A program made the position numbers and the translations under genes. From Mariniphaga sp041684965 (lineage in GTDB: Bacteria > Bacteroidota > Bacteroidia > Bacteroidales > Prolixibacteraceae), in contig JAWLGR010000012.1 in assembly GCA_041684965.1 (NCBI GenBank), forward strand, positions 62,001 through 126,000: DNA of 64,000 nt, in the 5' to 3' direction. Every line of letters starts with the position of its first letter. Position 1 is the stretch's first letter. Below the pieces are notes generated by a model. It was not told the DNA's origin, did not search any database, and was given only the letters and a program-made list of their open reading frames with translations. Below, piece by piece: positions 53,753-63,752 of this stretch.

Positions 53753-54497
53753 GAAGTTAATCAATTATAAATCATTTGATGGTTTTTCGTCGGTTAGAGC
53801 ATTTACCACCAGTCGACATACCATTGAGGGACAATTACGACCACGATTTACAGGAAAACCTGAACGGAAAGCCAAAGATAACCGGGAACAACTTGCAAAA
53901 GTAATAGGTATCGGTGTAGATCAGCTGGTATTTCCAAGACAAACCCATACCAACTGTGTGGCTGATCTTACAGATATTCCGAATGAAGAACTTTTTGATA
54001 CAGATGGGCTTGTTACAGATAAACCTGGAATTTGCCTGTGCATACAAACTGCTGATTGCGTTCCTGTTCTGTTATTTGATCCAATAAAGAATTCCATTGC
54101 TGCCGTACATGCCGGTTGGCGGGGAACTGTAGGATTAATTGTAAAAGAGGTAGTTGAAATAATGAGAAGGAAGTACTTGAGTGTGCCTAAAAATATAAGG
54201 GCAGTTATAGGACCCTCTATTGGTCCTCAACATTATGAAATTGGTGATGAAGTAGTAGATGCAGTATTTAAAAATATTCCGTATGCAGGTACTATTCTTA
54301 AAAGACAAGAAACAGGTAAATTTCATTTTGACCTGTGGGAAGCAAACAAACAAATCTTATTAAATTGTGGTATCCTGCTTAATAATATTGAAATTGCAGG
54401 TCGATGTACTTTTACAGAAGAAGAAATATTTTATTCTGCGCGCCGTGAAGGCATTGAAACAGGAAGAATGGTTTCTGGAATCATGCTTAAAGATTGA
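53745..54497 (+). CDS. pgeF: Peptidoglycan editing factor / purine nucleoside phosphorylase-like (PgeF, YfiH)
   Basis: The 250-residue protein has the zinc-binding and catalytic motifs of the PgeF (multicopper polyphenol oxidase/YfiH) family: QTHTNCV (about 65-71), CIQTADCVPVLLFDP (about 101-115) and AVHAGWRGTVG (about 122-132). Family members remove wrongly incorporated L-Ser from peptidoglycan precursors or act on purine nucleosides. It overlaps the regulator gene by 8 bp, an arrangement that suggests coupled expression. There is no membrane segment. Confidence 0.9.
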   Translation: MNEKLINYKSFDGFSSVRAFTTSRHTIEGQLRPRFTGKPERKAKDNREQLAKVIGIGVDQLVFPRQTHTNCVADLTDIPNEELFDTDGLVTDKPGICLCIQTADCVPVLLFDPIKNSIAAVHAGWRGTVGLIVKEVVEIMRRKYLSVPKNIRAVIGPSIGPQHYEIGDEVVDAVFKNIPYAGTILKRQETGKFHFDLWEANKQILLNCGILLNNIEIAGRCTFTEEEIFYSARREGIETGRMVSGIMLKD

Positions 54498-54555
54498 AGT
54501 GTGAATAAAAGCTCCTAAAATGCCACTCTGTTCTTTCTGATTACTGCAAAACAAT

Positions 54556-54563
54556 TATCTTCG
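54556..54563 (+). promoter_or_regulatory. Possible -7 box for the DUF2723 gene
   Basis: TATCTTCG differs at one base from TAnnTTTG and lies about 50 bases before the ATG. It could drive the DUF2723-purD-DUF6427 unit. No strong -33 was identified. Confidence 0.3.
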
Positions 54564-54612
54564 CAATTAAAATTTTTCTGCAATAATTATTTAGGTTAGA
54601 AAACAAATTCAA

Positions 54613-57600
54613 ATGAAAGAATATTCTTTTGCCAACAGGCTCACCGGGTGGATTGTTTTTTTTATATCAGCGGTAGTTTATTTATTAACCATTGAACCAA
54701 CAACAAGTTTCTGGGACTGTGGAGAATTCATCACCACATCCTATAAGCTTGAAATCGGACATCCTCCGGGGGCTCCTGTTTTTATGATTTTTGGACGGTT
54801 TTTTACCTTATTTGGTGGTCCTGGAAGTGCCGCAGTATTGGTCAATATGATGTCTGCTCTGGCAAGTGCTTTCACTATTCTATTTATATTCTGGAGCATT
54901 ACCCATTTGGCAAAAAAATTGGTTGTAAGGCAAGAAACTGTTACAACTGGTAATATATATTCCATAATGGCTGCCGGTGTCATTGGGGCTCTAGCCTATA
55001 CATTTTCCGATACTTTCTGGTTTTCTGCCGTAGAAGGAGAAGTTTATGCATTTTCATCCATGTTAACAGCCATAGTTTTTTGGGCTATTTTAAAATGGGA
55101 AAATGTGGCTGATAAGCCATTTGCCAACCGATGGTTGATATTTATTGCTTATCTTATGGGTCTCTCAATTGGGGTGCATTTGCTTAACTTGCTTGCAATT
55201 CCTGCAATCGTTTTTGTATATTATTTCAGAAAGTATAAGACTACCCGCAAAGGATTTATTTATGCGTTCATAGTATCAATTATAATTCTTGGTGTAATTA
55301 TGTGGGGAATTATTCCTGGTGTTGTAACAATTGCTTCCTGGTTTGAACTTTTATTTACAAATACTTTTGGATTGCCATTTAAAACTGGTGCTTTAATTTT
55401 TATTTCCCTTCTGATTGCAGCTATTGTTTATGGTATCCGCTATACAACAAGAAAGAAGATGGTACTGTGGAATACTGTAATTGTTGGTGTGACAGTAATA
55501 CTTATTGGTTATTCATCTTTTGCACTTATTGTAATTCGTTCTGCTGCAGAACCTCCGATGGATCAAAACAGTCCGAAAGATTTTTTCTCCTTATTGAGTT
55601 ATCTTAACAGGGAACAATACGGTAACCGGCCCTTATTTTATGGACAAAATTACAACTCACCACTTGATCCCCAGAATCGCTATCTGGAAGGAAAACCTGT
55701 TTACTCTCAAATTGATGGAAGATATGTTGTAACCGACAGACGTGTGGTTCCAAATTACGACGATAAATTTACGACAATTTTTCCGCGGATGTGGAGCAGT
55801 ATGGATCCTGCACATGGGCAAGCCTATCAGGAGTGGGGGAATATAAGGGGCAGGAGGATACAACACCGGAATGAAAGCGGACAAACCGTTACAATAGTAA
55901 AACCAACATTTAGTGAAAATCTTCGGTTTTTTGTCAGATACCAGGTTGGACATATGTATTTTCGCTATTTTATGTGGAATTTTGTGGGACGCCAAAATGA
56001 TATCCAGGGGCATGGTGGAGTTTTATATGGAAACTGGTTAAGTGGTATTAATTTCATTGATAATATGCGTTTGGGTGATCAGCAGAATTTGCCTGAACGT
56101 TTCGCGAATAATAAGGCCAGAAATACCTATTATTTTTTACCTCTCATCCTTGGCCTGATTGGACTCTTTTTTCAGTACAACAAAGGGAAGGAAGGGAAAA
56201 AGGATTTTTGGGTGGTATTCCTGTTGTTTTTTATGACAGGGCTTGCCATTGTTATTTATCTGAACCAGAATCCGATGCAGCCCCGAGAACGGGATTATGC
56301 ATATGCAGGCTCTTTTTATGCTTTTGCTATTTGGATTGGTCTGGGTGTTTTGGGAATCATTGAAGGCCTGAAGAAATACATGAAAGAAACAATTGCAGCC
56401 GGTGTGGCAGGAACTGCTGCATTAATTCTTGTGCCGGGAATAATGGCTGCTGAAAACTGGGACGATCATGATCGGTCAGGTCGTTATACAGCTCGGGATT
56501 TAGGAGCCAATTACCTAAAAACCTGCAAACCGAATGGAATTATTTTTACGAATGGCGACAACGACACATTTCCGTTATGGTATAATCAGGAAGTGGAAGG
56601 TGTGCGCACCGATGTAAGGGTATGCAATCTGAGTTACCTTCAAACAGATTGGTATATAAATCAAATGAAACGTAAAGCCTATGAATCAGACCCACTGCCA
56701 TTTTCAATGACTGAAGAAAAGTACCGGCAGGGAAACCGTGATATTGTTTACCTTATGGACAACCCGCGTATTACCCGTGATTGGATTGGGTTAAAGGAAA
56801 GCGTTGATTTTATTGCTGATGATAATCCAGCTACTAAATTGCAGCAGGCCGGAAATGCAGCATACCTTCCTAAAAAGATAATCCATTTTAAAGTGGATAA
56901 GGATGCTGTTATTCGTAATAAGGTCGTAAGGGAGCAGGATTATGACAAAATACTGGATACAATTACAATAGATCTGTCAGATCGGAGTTACCTTACAAAA
57001 GATGAAATGATGATTCTTGATTTACTGGCCACAAATAATTGGGAACGACCAATTTATTGGGCAATTACAGTAGGGAGGGGTAAATACATGAACTTACAGG
57101 AGTATTTCCAGGTTGAAGGTTTTGGATACCGGTTTGTTCCTTTACGTGGAGAAACATCAGATGACAGATTAGCATTTGGGACAGTGGCAACTGATATAAT
57201 GTATGACAATTTGATGAACAAGTTTCGCTATGGAAATATGAATGATCCCAAAGTTTATATTGATGAAAACAACATGCGTATGATAACAAACATCCGCAAT
57301 AGTTTCAACCGTTTGGCAACAGGTTTGGTGGAAGAAGGAAAGCAGGATTCGGCAATTGCTGTCATTGACAGGGCTTTTGAATTAATTCCCTATCCAACTA
57401 TTCCTTTTGAATTCTTTTCACTTGAACTGGCTAAAAATTATTATGCAGCAGGGTCACCCGAAAAAGGGAAACTTATTTTTAATGAAGCTCTGGATGTATT
57501 TAATGATGAGCTTGGTTATTTTCTTTCTTTAAAGCCAAAATTTTTACATACTCAAAGTGTAAACGAAGATATTCAAAGAAACCTTTTTTATCTGCAAAGT

Positions 57601-57696
57601 ATGGAGCGGGCTGCACGTAATTTTGATGATGCTGAGATGTCTAAAAAAATAGGCGAAGCATTACAGCGACATTTTGAAACTTATAATTCTCTTTAG
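54613..57696 (+). CDS. DUF2723 membrane glycosyltransferase (GT-C type)
   Basis: The 1027-residue protein has about ten to twelve N-terminal membrane helices, with the DUF2723 signature TTSFWDCGEFITTSYKLEIGHPPGAPVF (about 29-56). Its Asp and Glu are placed like the catalytic acidic loop of GT-C enzymes. A large periplasmic domain with ERDYAYAGSFYAFAIWIG, NGDNDTFPLWYNQE and a TPR-like end follows. Relatives are proposed to be lipid-dependent protein O-glycosyltransferases in Bacteroidota, where exported proteins are O-glycosylated. It is followed by purD with 2 bp spacing. Confidence 0.85.
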   Translation: MKEYSFANRLTGWIVFFISAVVYLLTIEPTTSFWDCGEFITTSYKLEIGHPPGAPVFMIFGRFFTLFGGPGSAAVLVNMMSALASAFTILFIFWSITHLAKKLVVRQETVTTGNIYSIMAAGVIGALAYTFSDTFWFSAVEGEVYAFSSMLTAIVFWAILKWENVADKPFANRWLIFIAYLMGLSIGVHLLNLLAIPAIVFVYYFRKYKTTRKGFIYAFIVSIIILGVIMWGIIPGVVTIASWFELLFTNTFGLPFKTGALIFISLLIAAIVYGIRYTTRKKMVLWNTVIVGVTVILIGYSSFALIVIRSAAEPPMDQNSPKDFFSLLSYLNREQYGNRPLFYGQNYNSPLDPQNRYLEGKPVYSQIDGRYVVTDRRVVPNYDDKFTTIFPRMWSSMDPAHGQAYQEWGNIRGRRIQHRNESGQTVTIVKPTFSENLRFFVRYQVGHMYFRYFMWNFVGRQNDIQGHGGVLYGNWLSGINFIDNMRLGDQQNLPERFANNKARNTYYFLPLILGLIGLFFQYNKGKEGKKDFWVVFLLFFMTGLAIVIYLNQNPMQPRERDYAYAGSFYAFAIWIGLGVLGIIEGLKKYMKETIAAGVAGTAALILVPGIMAAENWDDHDRSGRYTARDLGANYLKTCKPNGIIFTNGDNDTFPLWYNQEVEGVRTDVRVCNLSYLQTDWYINQMKRKAYESDPLPFSMTEEKYRQGNRDIVYLMDNPRITRDWIGLKESVDFIADDNPATKLQQAGNAAYLPKKIIHFKVDKDAVIRNKVVREQDYDKILDTITIDLSDRSYLTKDEMMILDLLATNNWERPIYWAITVGRGKYMNLQEYFQVEGFGYRFVPLRGETSDDRLAFGTVATDIMYDNLMNKFRYGNMNDPKVYIDENNMRMITNIRNSFNRLATGLVEEGKQDSAIAVIDRAFELIPYPTIPFEFFSLELAKNYYAAGSPEKGKLIFNEALDVFNDELGYFLSLKPKFLHTQSVNEDIQRNLFYLQSMERAARNFDDAEMSKKIGEALQRHFETYNSL

Positions 57697-57698
57697 GA

Positions 57699-58967
57699 AT
57701 GAATATTCTTGTTATTGGTTCTGGTGGCAGAGAACATGCCCTGGGCTGGAAAATTAGTCAAAGTAAAAAAACAGATAAGCTTTTTTTTGCACCTGGAAAT
57801 GCAGGTACATTGATGCTAGGAACCAATCTTGATATTGAAGTAACAGATTTTGATAATATTAAAAACGCAGTTTTAAAAAATCAGATCCAATTAGTAGTAG
57901 TTGGCCCTGAGGTCCCTCTTGTGCAAGGGATTCACGATTTTTTTTCAGCTGAACCTGAGCTTCAGCATGTTTTAGTTGCCGGTCCTAAAAAGGCAGGAGC
58001 TCAACTTGAAGGGAGTAAAGATTTTGCAAAACAATTTATGGTTCGGCACAATATTCCAACAGCCAGTTATTTTACAGTTACAAAGGAAAATCTGAAGGAA
58101 GGTATTTCTTTTTTAAATGACATGCGGCCTCCATATGTTTTAAAAGCCGATGGACTTGCAGCCGGGAAAGGGGTCTTAATTATTGAGAAACAAAATGAGG
58201 CTGAAACCGCACTGACAGAAATGCTGTCTGGAAAATTTGGAACTGCAAGCAGTAAAGTGGTTCTGGAGGAATTTTTAGAAGGCCTTGAGCTTTCAGTGTT
58301 CGTAATAACCGATGGTAAAAACTATAAAATTCTCCCCGAAGCAAAGGATTATAAGCGAATAGGTGAAGGTGATACAGGTTTAAACACCGGAGGAATGGGA
58401 GCAGTGTCACCCGTGCCGTTTGCTGGTATGGAGTTCATGGATAAGGTGGAATCACAGATTATCAAACCTACCATTAATGGGTTGTTGAAAGACACAATTG
58501 AATACCAGGGGTTTATTTTTTTTGGTTTGATAAACGTAAATGGAAATCCTTATGTTATCGAATACAATGTTAGATTAGGTGATCCGGAGACAGAAGCTAT
58601 TTTATTGCGTCTGAAATCTGACCTTACAGATTTACTTATTGGAGCAGTAAAAGGCACACTGGACAGTGAAGTACTTGAAGTTGATGAAATGGCCGCTGCC
58701 ACCGTTATGCTGGTTTCAGGCGGTTATCCCGGCAAATATGAAAAGGGTAAGATGATTACTGGTATTAATAATGTAAAATCCAGCATTGTATTTCATGCAG
58801 GTACAAAACTTCAAGATAATAATGTAATTTCTGATGGAGGAAGAGTTTTGGCTGTAAGCTCTTTAGGGAAGACCATAGAGGATGCTCTGCAAATTTCGTA
58901 CAGAAATGCTGAGAATATCCAGTTCGACAATAAATATAACCGGAAAGATATTGGCTTCGATCTATAG
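57699..58967 (+). CDS. purD: Phosphoribosylamine-glycine ligase
   Basis: PurD joins phosphoribosylamine and glycine using ATP in purine synthesis. The 422 residues show the opening GSGGREHALGWKI, the ATP-grasp lysine and loop KADGLAAGKGVLI (near 150), NTGGMGAVSPVPF and FFGLINVNG plus YNVRLGDPETEAILLR, the metal site. The length is normal. It starts 2 bp after the DUF2723 gene and ends 2 bp before a DUF6427 gene, so it is in one operon with unrelated membrane proteins. Confidence 0.97.
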   Translation: MNILVIGSGGREHALGWKISQSKKTDKLFFAPGNAGTLMLGTNLDIEVTDFDNIKNAVLKNQIQLVVVGPEVPLVQGIHDFFSAEPELQHVLVAGPKKAGAQLEGSKDFAKQFMVRHNIPTASYFTVTKENLKEGISFLNDMRPPYVLKADGLAAGKGVLIIEKQNEAETALTEMLSGKFGTASSKVVLEEFLEGLELSVFVITDGKNYKILPEAKDYKRIGEGDTGLNTGGMGAVSPVPFAGMEFMDKVESQIIKPTINGLLKDTIEYQGFIFFGLINVNGNPYVIEYNVRLGDPETEAILLRLKSDLTDLLIGAVKGTLDSEVLEVDEMAAATVMLVSGGYPGKYEKGKMITGINNVKSSIVFHAGTKLQDNNVISDGGRVLAVSSLGKTIEDALQISYRNAENIQFDNKYNRKDIGFDL

Positions 58968-58969
58968 AT

Positions 58970-59956
58970 ATGCTGCTAAATAAATTCAAATCAAACCATA
59001 CTTTTAATTTTATTCTTTTCCCTTTGCTTGGCGTGCTCTTTTGGTTGAAGAACCTATTATATCCTCAGCCATATCCGTTTTATGAGGGAGAAACGGACAA
59101 TCTACTTTATTCACCGGTACAGAATCTGCTTGATGATTCAGTATTTCTTCAAAATATTATCGCCTTAATCCTGTTTCTGGTAATTGCTTTTATTATACTT
59201 CAAATCAATACAAAATATAATTTAGTCAGAATACGCACAATGCTTCCTGCCTCTTTGTTTGTTATATTGGCGGGGGGAGTTACCGGAATTCATGCACTTC
59301 ATCCTGTTTATTTTGGAGCTGTTTTTTTTCTTTTTGCATTATACCGGCTTTTAAGTGTTTATGATCAAGCAAAACCTCATTCTGCAGTTTTTGATACCGG
59401 ATTTTTTCTTGGAATTTCTTTATTATTTTATCTTGGCCTTGTAGTATTGCTGCCAGCTGTTGTTATTGGAACTGCAACGCTTTCACGCGAAACTAAATGG
59501 AGGGAGTTTGCAATTTTGCTGACAGGCTTCATGCTTCCATTGATTTTTAGCGTAAGCTATGCTTTTTATACTGATAGTATACCCCAACTCCTGAAGAATA
59601 GTTATTCTAACTTTTATACCCCCAATGACTTTTTTTCCAATAACTTAGGGTTGCAGGTTTATACAGGATTTCTTTTGTTTTTAATTTTTCTGGGAAGCAT
59701 AAAGATCATCAGGGATTATGACACTAAGAAAGTAAGTATCCGTAAGTTCTTCATAGTTTTTTTTATGATTTTTCTGTGCAATGTTGCTGGAATAATTATT
59801 ATCCCTGCAATTTCTCAAGAAATGTTACTGATTGCTGCTGTACCGGTTACATTTTTAATTACCAATTTTTTCATGTTTTTGAAAAGTCGGTTTTGGGGTG
59901 AATTCATTTTTTTATTATTGCTTTTATTTGTAGTTACGTTACAAATAGGTAGTTGA
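58970..59956 (+). CDS. DUF6427-type multi-pass membrane protein
   Basis: The 328-residue protein is almost wholly hydrophobic, with about nine helices and small loops. The pattern, with an N-terminal FNFILFPLLGVLFWLKNLL, fits the Bacteroidota-specific DUF6427 family, whose function is not known; it is often found next to purD and DUF2723 genes. It starts 2 bp after purD. Nothing in the sequence suggests a catalytic site. Confidence 0.7.
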   Translation: MLLNKFKSNHTFNFILFPLLGVLFWLKNLLYPQPYPFYEGETDNLLYSPVQNLLDDSVFLQNIIALILFLVIAFIILQINTKYNLVRIRTMLPASLFVILAGGVTGIHALHPVYFGAVFFLFALYRLLSVYDQAKPHSAVFDTGFFLGISLLFYLGLVVLLPAVVIGTATLSRETKWREFAILLTGFMLPLIFSVSYAFYTDSIPQLLKNSYSNFYTPNDFFSNNLGLQVYTGFLLFLIFLGSIKIIRDYDTKKVSIRKFFIVFFMIFLCNVAGIIIIPAISQEMLLIAAVPVTFLITNFFMFLKSRFWGEFIFLLLLLFVVTLQIGS

Positions 59957-60107
59957 TTTTTTAGCTTAACCAGATGTTTAATCCGGCAGTTTATTGCAAG
60001 TATAAGAAATTATTTTTTCAGGATATTTGGGGAAGATAATCTGTAATATATAGACCGTAAATTATTCCTTGAGATGTTTTTAAAATCTGAGGTATAAAAC
60101 GAATATG

Positions 60108-60115
60108 TATTTTTG
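60108..60115 (+). promoter_or_regulatory. Possible -7 box (TAnnTTTG) for tsaB
   Basis: TATTTTTG lies 20 bases before the tsaB ATG at the position expected for a short leader. The -33 element is unclear. Confidence 0.4.
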
Positions 60116-60135
60116 CTCCTTATAAAAGAAAGAAG

Positions 60136-60846
60136 ATGGCCGTAATATTAAATATTGAAACAGCAACCGAAGTTTGTGCAGTAAATATTGCCAGTGACGG
60201 GAAGGTACTTTTTGAAAGAGAAAGCTCCAAAGGGTTAAATCACTCACAAATGTTAACAGTATTTATTGAAGAGATTTTTAATGAATGTGGTTTTACACCC
60301 CAAGAGCTGGATGCAGTTGCGGTAAGCAAAGGACCTGGTTCCTATACAGGTTTACGTATTGGTGTCTCAGTTGCCAAGGGTTTTTGTTATTTTCTTGATA
60401 TTCCGCTACTGGCTGTTGGCACAATTGATGCAATGGGAAAACATACGGCAGATAATCAGGAGCAATATCTGGGCAAAAAGGATGATTCTGTAATGTTCTG
60501 TCCTATGATTGATGCCCGTCGGATGGAAGTGTATACTGCAGTATACAATGCTGCGGGCAGAACAATCAAACCTGTGTCAGCAAAAATAATCACTGAAAAT
60601 TCATTTTCGTCTCTTCTTTCAAATCACCGGGTCTTATTTTTTGGGAACGGTGCTGAAAAATGCAGAAAGGCAATTACGCATCCCAATGCATTATTTATTG
60701 GACCTGAGAAAGCTTCGGCACGGTTTATGATTAAGTATGCTGAAGAAAAATTCAGTAACAACTGCTGGGAAGATGTTGCATATTTTGAACCTTTTTATCT
60801 GAAGGATTTTGTTGCAACAATTCCAGGGAAAAAAAGCAATAAATGA
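60136..60846 (+). CDS. tsaB: tRNA threonylcarbamoyladenosine biosynthesis protein TsaB
   Basis: TsaB forms the TsaBDE complex that makes t6A37 in ANN-decoding tRNAs. The 236 residues have the ASKHA-fold opening ILNIETATEVCAVNI and the TsaB signature GLNHSQML and VSKGPGSYTGLRIGVSVAKG (about 64-83). It is the usual length. The gene overlaps the following DUF3108 gene by 4 bp. Confidence 0.95.
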   Translation: MAVILNIETATEVCAVNIASDGKVLFERESSKGLNHSQMLTVFIEEIFNECGFTPQELDAVAVSKGPGSYTGLRIGVSVAKGFCYFLDIPLLAVGTIDAMGKHTADNQEQYLGKKDDSVMFCPMIDARRMEVYTAVYNAAGRTIKPVSAKIITENSFSSLLSNHRVLFFGNGAEKCRKAITHPNALFIGPEKASARFMIKYAEEKFSNNCWEDVAYFEPFYLKDFVATIPGKKSNK

Positions 60847-61577
60847 AGAAATTATTAATAACATCCTTGTTGATCATATCGGTATCACTTATTTCCGAAG
60901 CCAGAAAAGAAAAAATAAATTTTAATCTGAAGTTTGGATTTATAAAAGGGGGTGAAGCTCAGCTTATAATTACCGATACCATTTTCAATAATCAAAAGGC
61001 AAAGCACTATTATTTGGTGGGACGTACGACCGGGCTTACCGACAAGTTGTTTGGTGTAAATGATGTTTATGAAACAGTTGTCGATTATCATACTCGGCTT
61101 CCGCTTAAATCGATCCGTAATATAAAGGAAGGAAAATACAGCTGGTACAACGAAACACTATATTATCATGACATTGATTCTATAAAGAGTCAGAAATCTG
61201 GCTGGAGGAGTGTACCCAATAATTTGGTGGATATAGTCTCTGTCTTCTTTTATTTTATAAATCATTATCTGGACGACGGTATGCAACAGGGTCTGGAGGT
61301 AACTATGCCAACTTTTCATGCCGATGAAATATCGGATGTGACTGTTAGATATATGGGCGACCAGACAATAGATACAGGCAACGGTAAGGTTGAATGTTAC
61401 ATTCTTGCTCCCAGTGTAGATAAAGGAAAGGTACTGAAACGTTCTGACGGGTTGAGATTTTTTATTTCAAAAAAGTCAAAACTTCCAATCCTGCTGGAAT
61501 TCGATATGAGGGTGGGTGCATTGCGGGCCGAAATGCAGAGTTATGAAGTTGATGGCAAAGAACAGGCCTTCCGGTGA
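60843..61577 (+). CDS. Exported DUF3108 protein
   Basis: The 244-residue protein has a signal peptide (about residues 1-20) and a beta-rich body with the family's opening pattern FNLKFGFIKGGEAQLII and later KSKLPILLEFDMRVGALRAEM. DUF3108 proteins are periplasmic and of unknown function. It starts inside the end of tsaB (4-bp overlap), so it is cotranscribed with it. I cannot name a substrate. Confidence 0.8.
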   Translation: MKKLLITSLLIISVSLISEARKEKINFNLKFGFIKGGEAQLIITDTIFNNQKAKHYYLVGRTTGLTDKLFGVNDVYETVVDYHTRLPLKSIRNIKEGKYSWYNETLYYHDIDSIKSQKSGWRSVPNNLVDIVSVFFYFINHYLDDGMQQGLEVTMPTFHADEISDVTVRYMGDQTIDTGNGKVECYILAPSVDKGKVLKRSDGLRFFISKKSKLPILLEFDMRVGALRAEMQSYEVDGKEQAFR

Positions 61578-61610
61578 AAACGCTTTTATTTCTATTAATG
61601 GAGGATTTTA

Positions 61611-61639
61611 TTGATCTTTAACGGATTTATTTATTTTTG
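61611..61639 (+). promoter_or_regulatory. Bacteroidota-type promoter for efp
   Basis: TTG at 61611-61613 (-33) and TATTTTTG at 61632-61639 (-7) are separated by 18 bases, close to the usual spacing. The efp ATG is 30 bases downstream of the -7 box. Confidence 0.6.
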
Positions 61640-61668
61640 CACCGTTAAAATGATAAAACAAAAAATTC

Positions 61669-62238
61669 ATGGCTACAACAGCAGATTTTAGAAACGGAAT
61701 GTGTCTTTTATACAAGGATGATATTTATACAATTGTGCACTTTCTGCATGTAAAACCAGGTAAAGGACCGGCATTTGTTCGTACAAAGCTAAAGAATGTT
61801 AAAACTGGCAGAGTAATTGAAAACACGTTTAACTCAGGAGTTAAGGTTGATGAGGTGAGAGTTGAACGACGTCAGTACCAGTACCTTTATAAGGACGATA
61901 TGGGGTTTAATTTTATGAATACTGAAACATTTGAGCAGATTTCCATACCTGAGTCAATGATAGAAAACAATGATTTAATGAAAGAAGGTCAACTGGTTGA
62001 AATAAATTTTCATGCTGATACAGAAACCCCATTGACTGTAGAAATGCCTCCGTTTGTTGAACTTCAGGTAACACAAACTATTGAAGGGGAAAAGGGGAAT
62101 ACTGCCAGTTCAACAGCTTTGAAACCTGCCACCCTTGAAACAGGAGCCGAAATAATGGTTCCTATGTTTATAGGCGAGGGAGAAGTATTAAAAATTGATA
62201 CCCGCGACCGTTCATACAGTGAGCGTGTAAAGCAATAA
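61669..62238 (+). CDS. efp: Elongation factor P
   Basis: EF-P binds the ribosome between P and E sites and relieves stalls at proline runs. The 189 residues contain the KOW-like N-terminal domain with the conserved tip Lys in HVKPGKGPAFVRTKLKNV (about residues 27-44), the OB domains, and the C-terminal signature IMVPMFIGEGEVLKIDTRDRSYSERVK. A separate promoter lies upstream and a terminator downstream, so it is probably monocistronic. Confidence 0.96.
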   Translation: MATTADFRNGMCLLYKDDIYTIVHFLHVKPGKGPAFVRTKLKNVKTGRVIENTFNSGVKVDEVRVERRQYQYLYKDDMGFNFMNTETFEQISIPESMIENNDLMKEGQLVEINFHADTETPLTVEMPPFVELQVTQTIEGEKGNTASSTALKPATLETGAEIMVPMFIGEGEVLKIDTRDRSYSERVKQ

Positions 62239-62265
62239 GATTTTTTTTAATTTAAATACAAGCTT

Positions 62266-62305
62266 AAAATCCGCTTTGAATTTTTCAGAGTGGATTTTTT
62301 GTTGA
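62266..62305. terminator. Bidirectional terminator between efp and the O-antigen ligase gene
   Basis: AAAATCCGCTTTGAA (62266-62280) pairs with TTCAGAGTGGATTTT (62284-62298) through 13 Watson-Crick pairs and two wobble-type positions. A T-run follows on the plus strand and an A-run lies on the other side, so it can serve both convergent genes. Confidence 0.75.
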
Positions 62306-63745
62306 TTTTTCAATGGTTCTCCGCGAATGGATATCAATTGCAACAATCATGGCAGTAAAACCCCAGAAAGGCACGGAGAGCTTATCGGTATCAAGAAAAT
62401 TATTTAGAAAGCCATGAACATAGTAGGTAACCAATCCTATAAGAGCAACCAGAACAATGCCCCTGAGACGGTAATCGGTTAAACGCGTCCATGTCTTTAT
62501 GGCAGTATAAACTACCGTAATAATAATGATTAGAAATGTTAACAAACCTCCAATTCCGGATTCAGAAAGCGGCCCCAGGTATTCGCTGTGAGCATTACCT
62601 CCATCCCCGGCATTAGTACTTATGATGGTTCGATCTTTTTTGAGCTGATATTTAGCATATTGAAACATATATGTGCCCGGGCCGTAACCAAATAACGGTC
62701 TTTCCTTGTACATACGTATTGCACTGTTCCATCTGTTAATTCGTTCAAGGTTCGATGCATCAGAGGATATATTGGTCATTGAGGAAAAATGTTCTGTAAG
62801 GTTGGAAGAGGATTCATCTGTATTACGCTCCAGATACATGACTATATGGGTTTGAAATGTAAAAATAAAACCTAACACTATCACTGTGGAAATGATTATG
62901 GTTTTAAATCGTATTCTTAATTTGATGACAGCCAAAACAATTAATCCTGCCAACATACTTAACCAGGCAGCACGGCTGTATGATAAAACAAAAGCTAAAA
63001 ATAATATGCTGAACAGGCCTGCGGCAATAGTTCTGGTTTTAATCGAATAAGTGCGGCCAATGGCAAACCATGCAGTGAACGGCAGGTACATGGCAATAGC
63101 TGCACCGTATGATGTATGATCGTTGTAGAATGGGTTCATTACAAAATGGGCAGCATGCTTGTTCAAAAATCCATATCCCCAATGTCTTTGTAATGTATAC
63201 CCTATTACTATCAGGAATCCTGTAAGATAAAGCCATACATATTTTTCAAATTTTTGATTATCTGAAAAGATTTTAGCCATTAAAAAATAAAAAGCTACCA
63301 GAAACCACAAACGTACCAGAAGAAATTTGAATGAAACGACTGGCATCGAGCTGGTAACGCTGGTGAGGAAAATCCAGAGAATATTGATATAGATAGCCAT
63401 AGATACAGGATGCAGAAGTATCTTCCTGTCAAACTGCCGTTCAAATAATACTTTCAATAAGAATAAAATGAGTATGCCAAACAGTACAGGTTCAGTAGGC
63501 AGATACATATTAAATCCATAGCCAGGCATAATTCTGTTAAGTTCAATTGACAATGGCGCAAAAAATACGACAAGATAAATCAGTTTGTCGAATGAGAAAA
63601 CTGCTGTAAGACCTATTACGAGAACAAAGGGCAATATATTCATTGCCATTGAATCTCTTTTTATCATGAAATATAAATTCAATAAAACAAAGCTTATTGA
63701 AATAAAATAAAAGAGATAAATCTTTATTGTTGCCTTCTGAAACAA
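62285..63745 (-). CDS. O-antigen ligase / Wzy_C-family membrane protein
   Basis: The 486-residue protein has 10-12 membrane helices and a long periplasmic loop after about residue 310 with RPLFGYGPGTYMFQYAKYQ, a Wzy_C/WaaL-type signature, and later HSEYLGPLSESG with the conserved His. Members join polysaccharide chains to lipid A-core or polymerise repeats. It starts 7 bp after a Wzz-like gene that runs off the window, so it belongs to a second polysaccharide locus to the right. Its stop codon reads through the shared terminator region. Confidence 0.82.
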   Translation of the reverse strand: MFQKATIKIYLFYFISISFVLLNLYFMIKRDSMAMNILPFVLVIGLTAVFSFDKLIYLVVFFAPLSIELNRIMPGYGFNMYLPTEPVLFGILILFLLKVLFERQFDRKILLHPVSMAIYINILWIFLTSVTSSMPVVSFKFLLVRLWFLVAFYFLMAKIFSDNQKFEKYVWLYLTGFLIVIGYTLQRHWGYGFLNKHAAHFVMNPFYNDHTSYGAAIAMYLPFTAWFAIGRTYSIKTRTIAAGLFSILFLAFVLSYSRAAWLSMLAGLIVLAVIKLRIRFKTIIISTVIVLGFIFTFQTHIVMYLERNTDESSSNLTEHFSSMTNISSDASNLERINRWNSAIRMYKERPLFGYGPGTYMFQYAKYQLKKDRTIISTNAGDGGNAHSEYLGPLSESGIGGLLTFLIIIITVVYTAIKTWTRLTDYRLRGIVLVALIGLVTYYVHGFLNNFLDTDKLSVPFWGFTAMIVAIDIHSRRTIEKSTKNPL

Positions 63746-63752
63746 ATTAAAT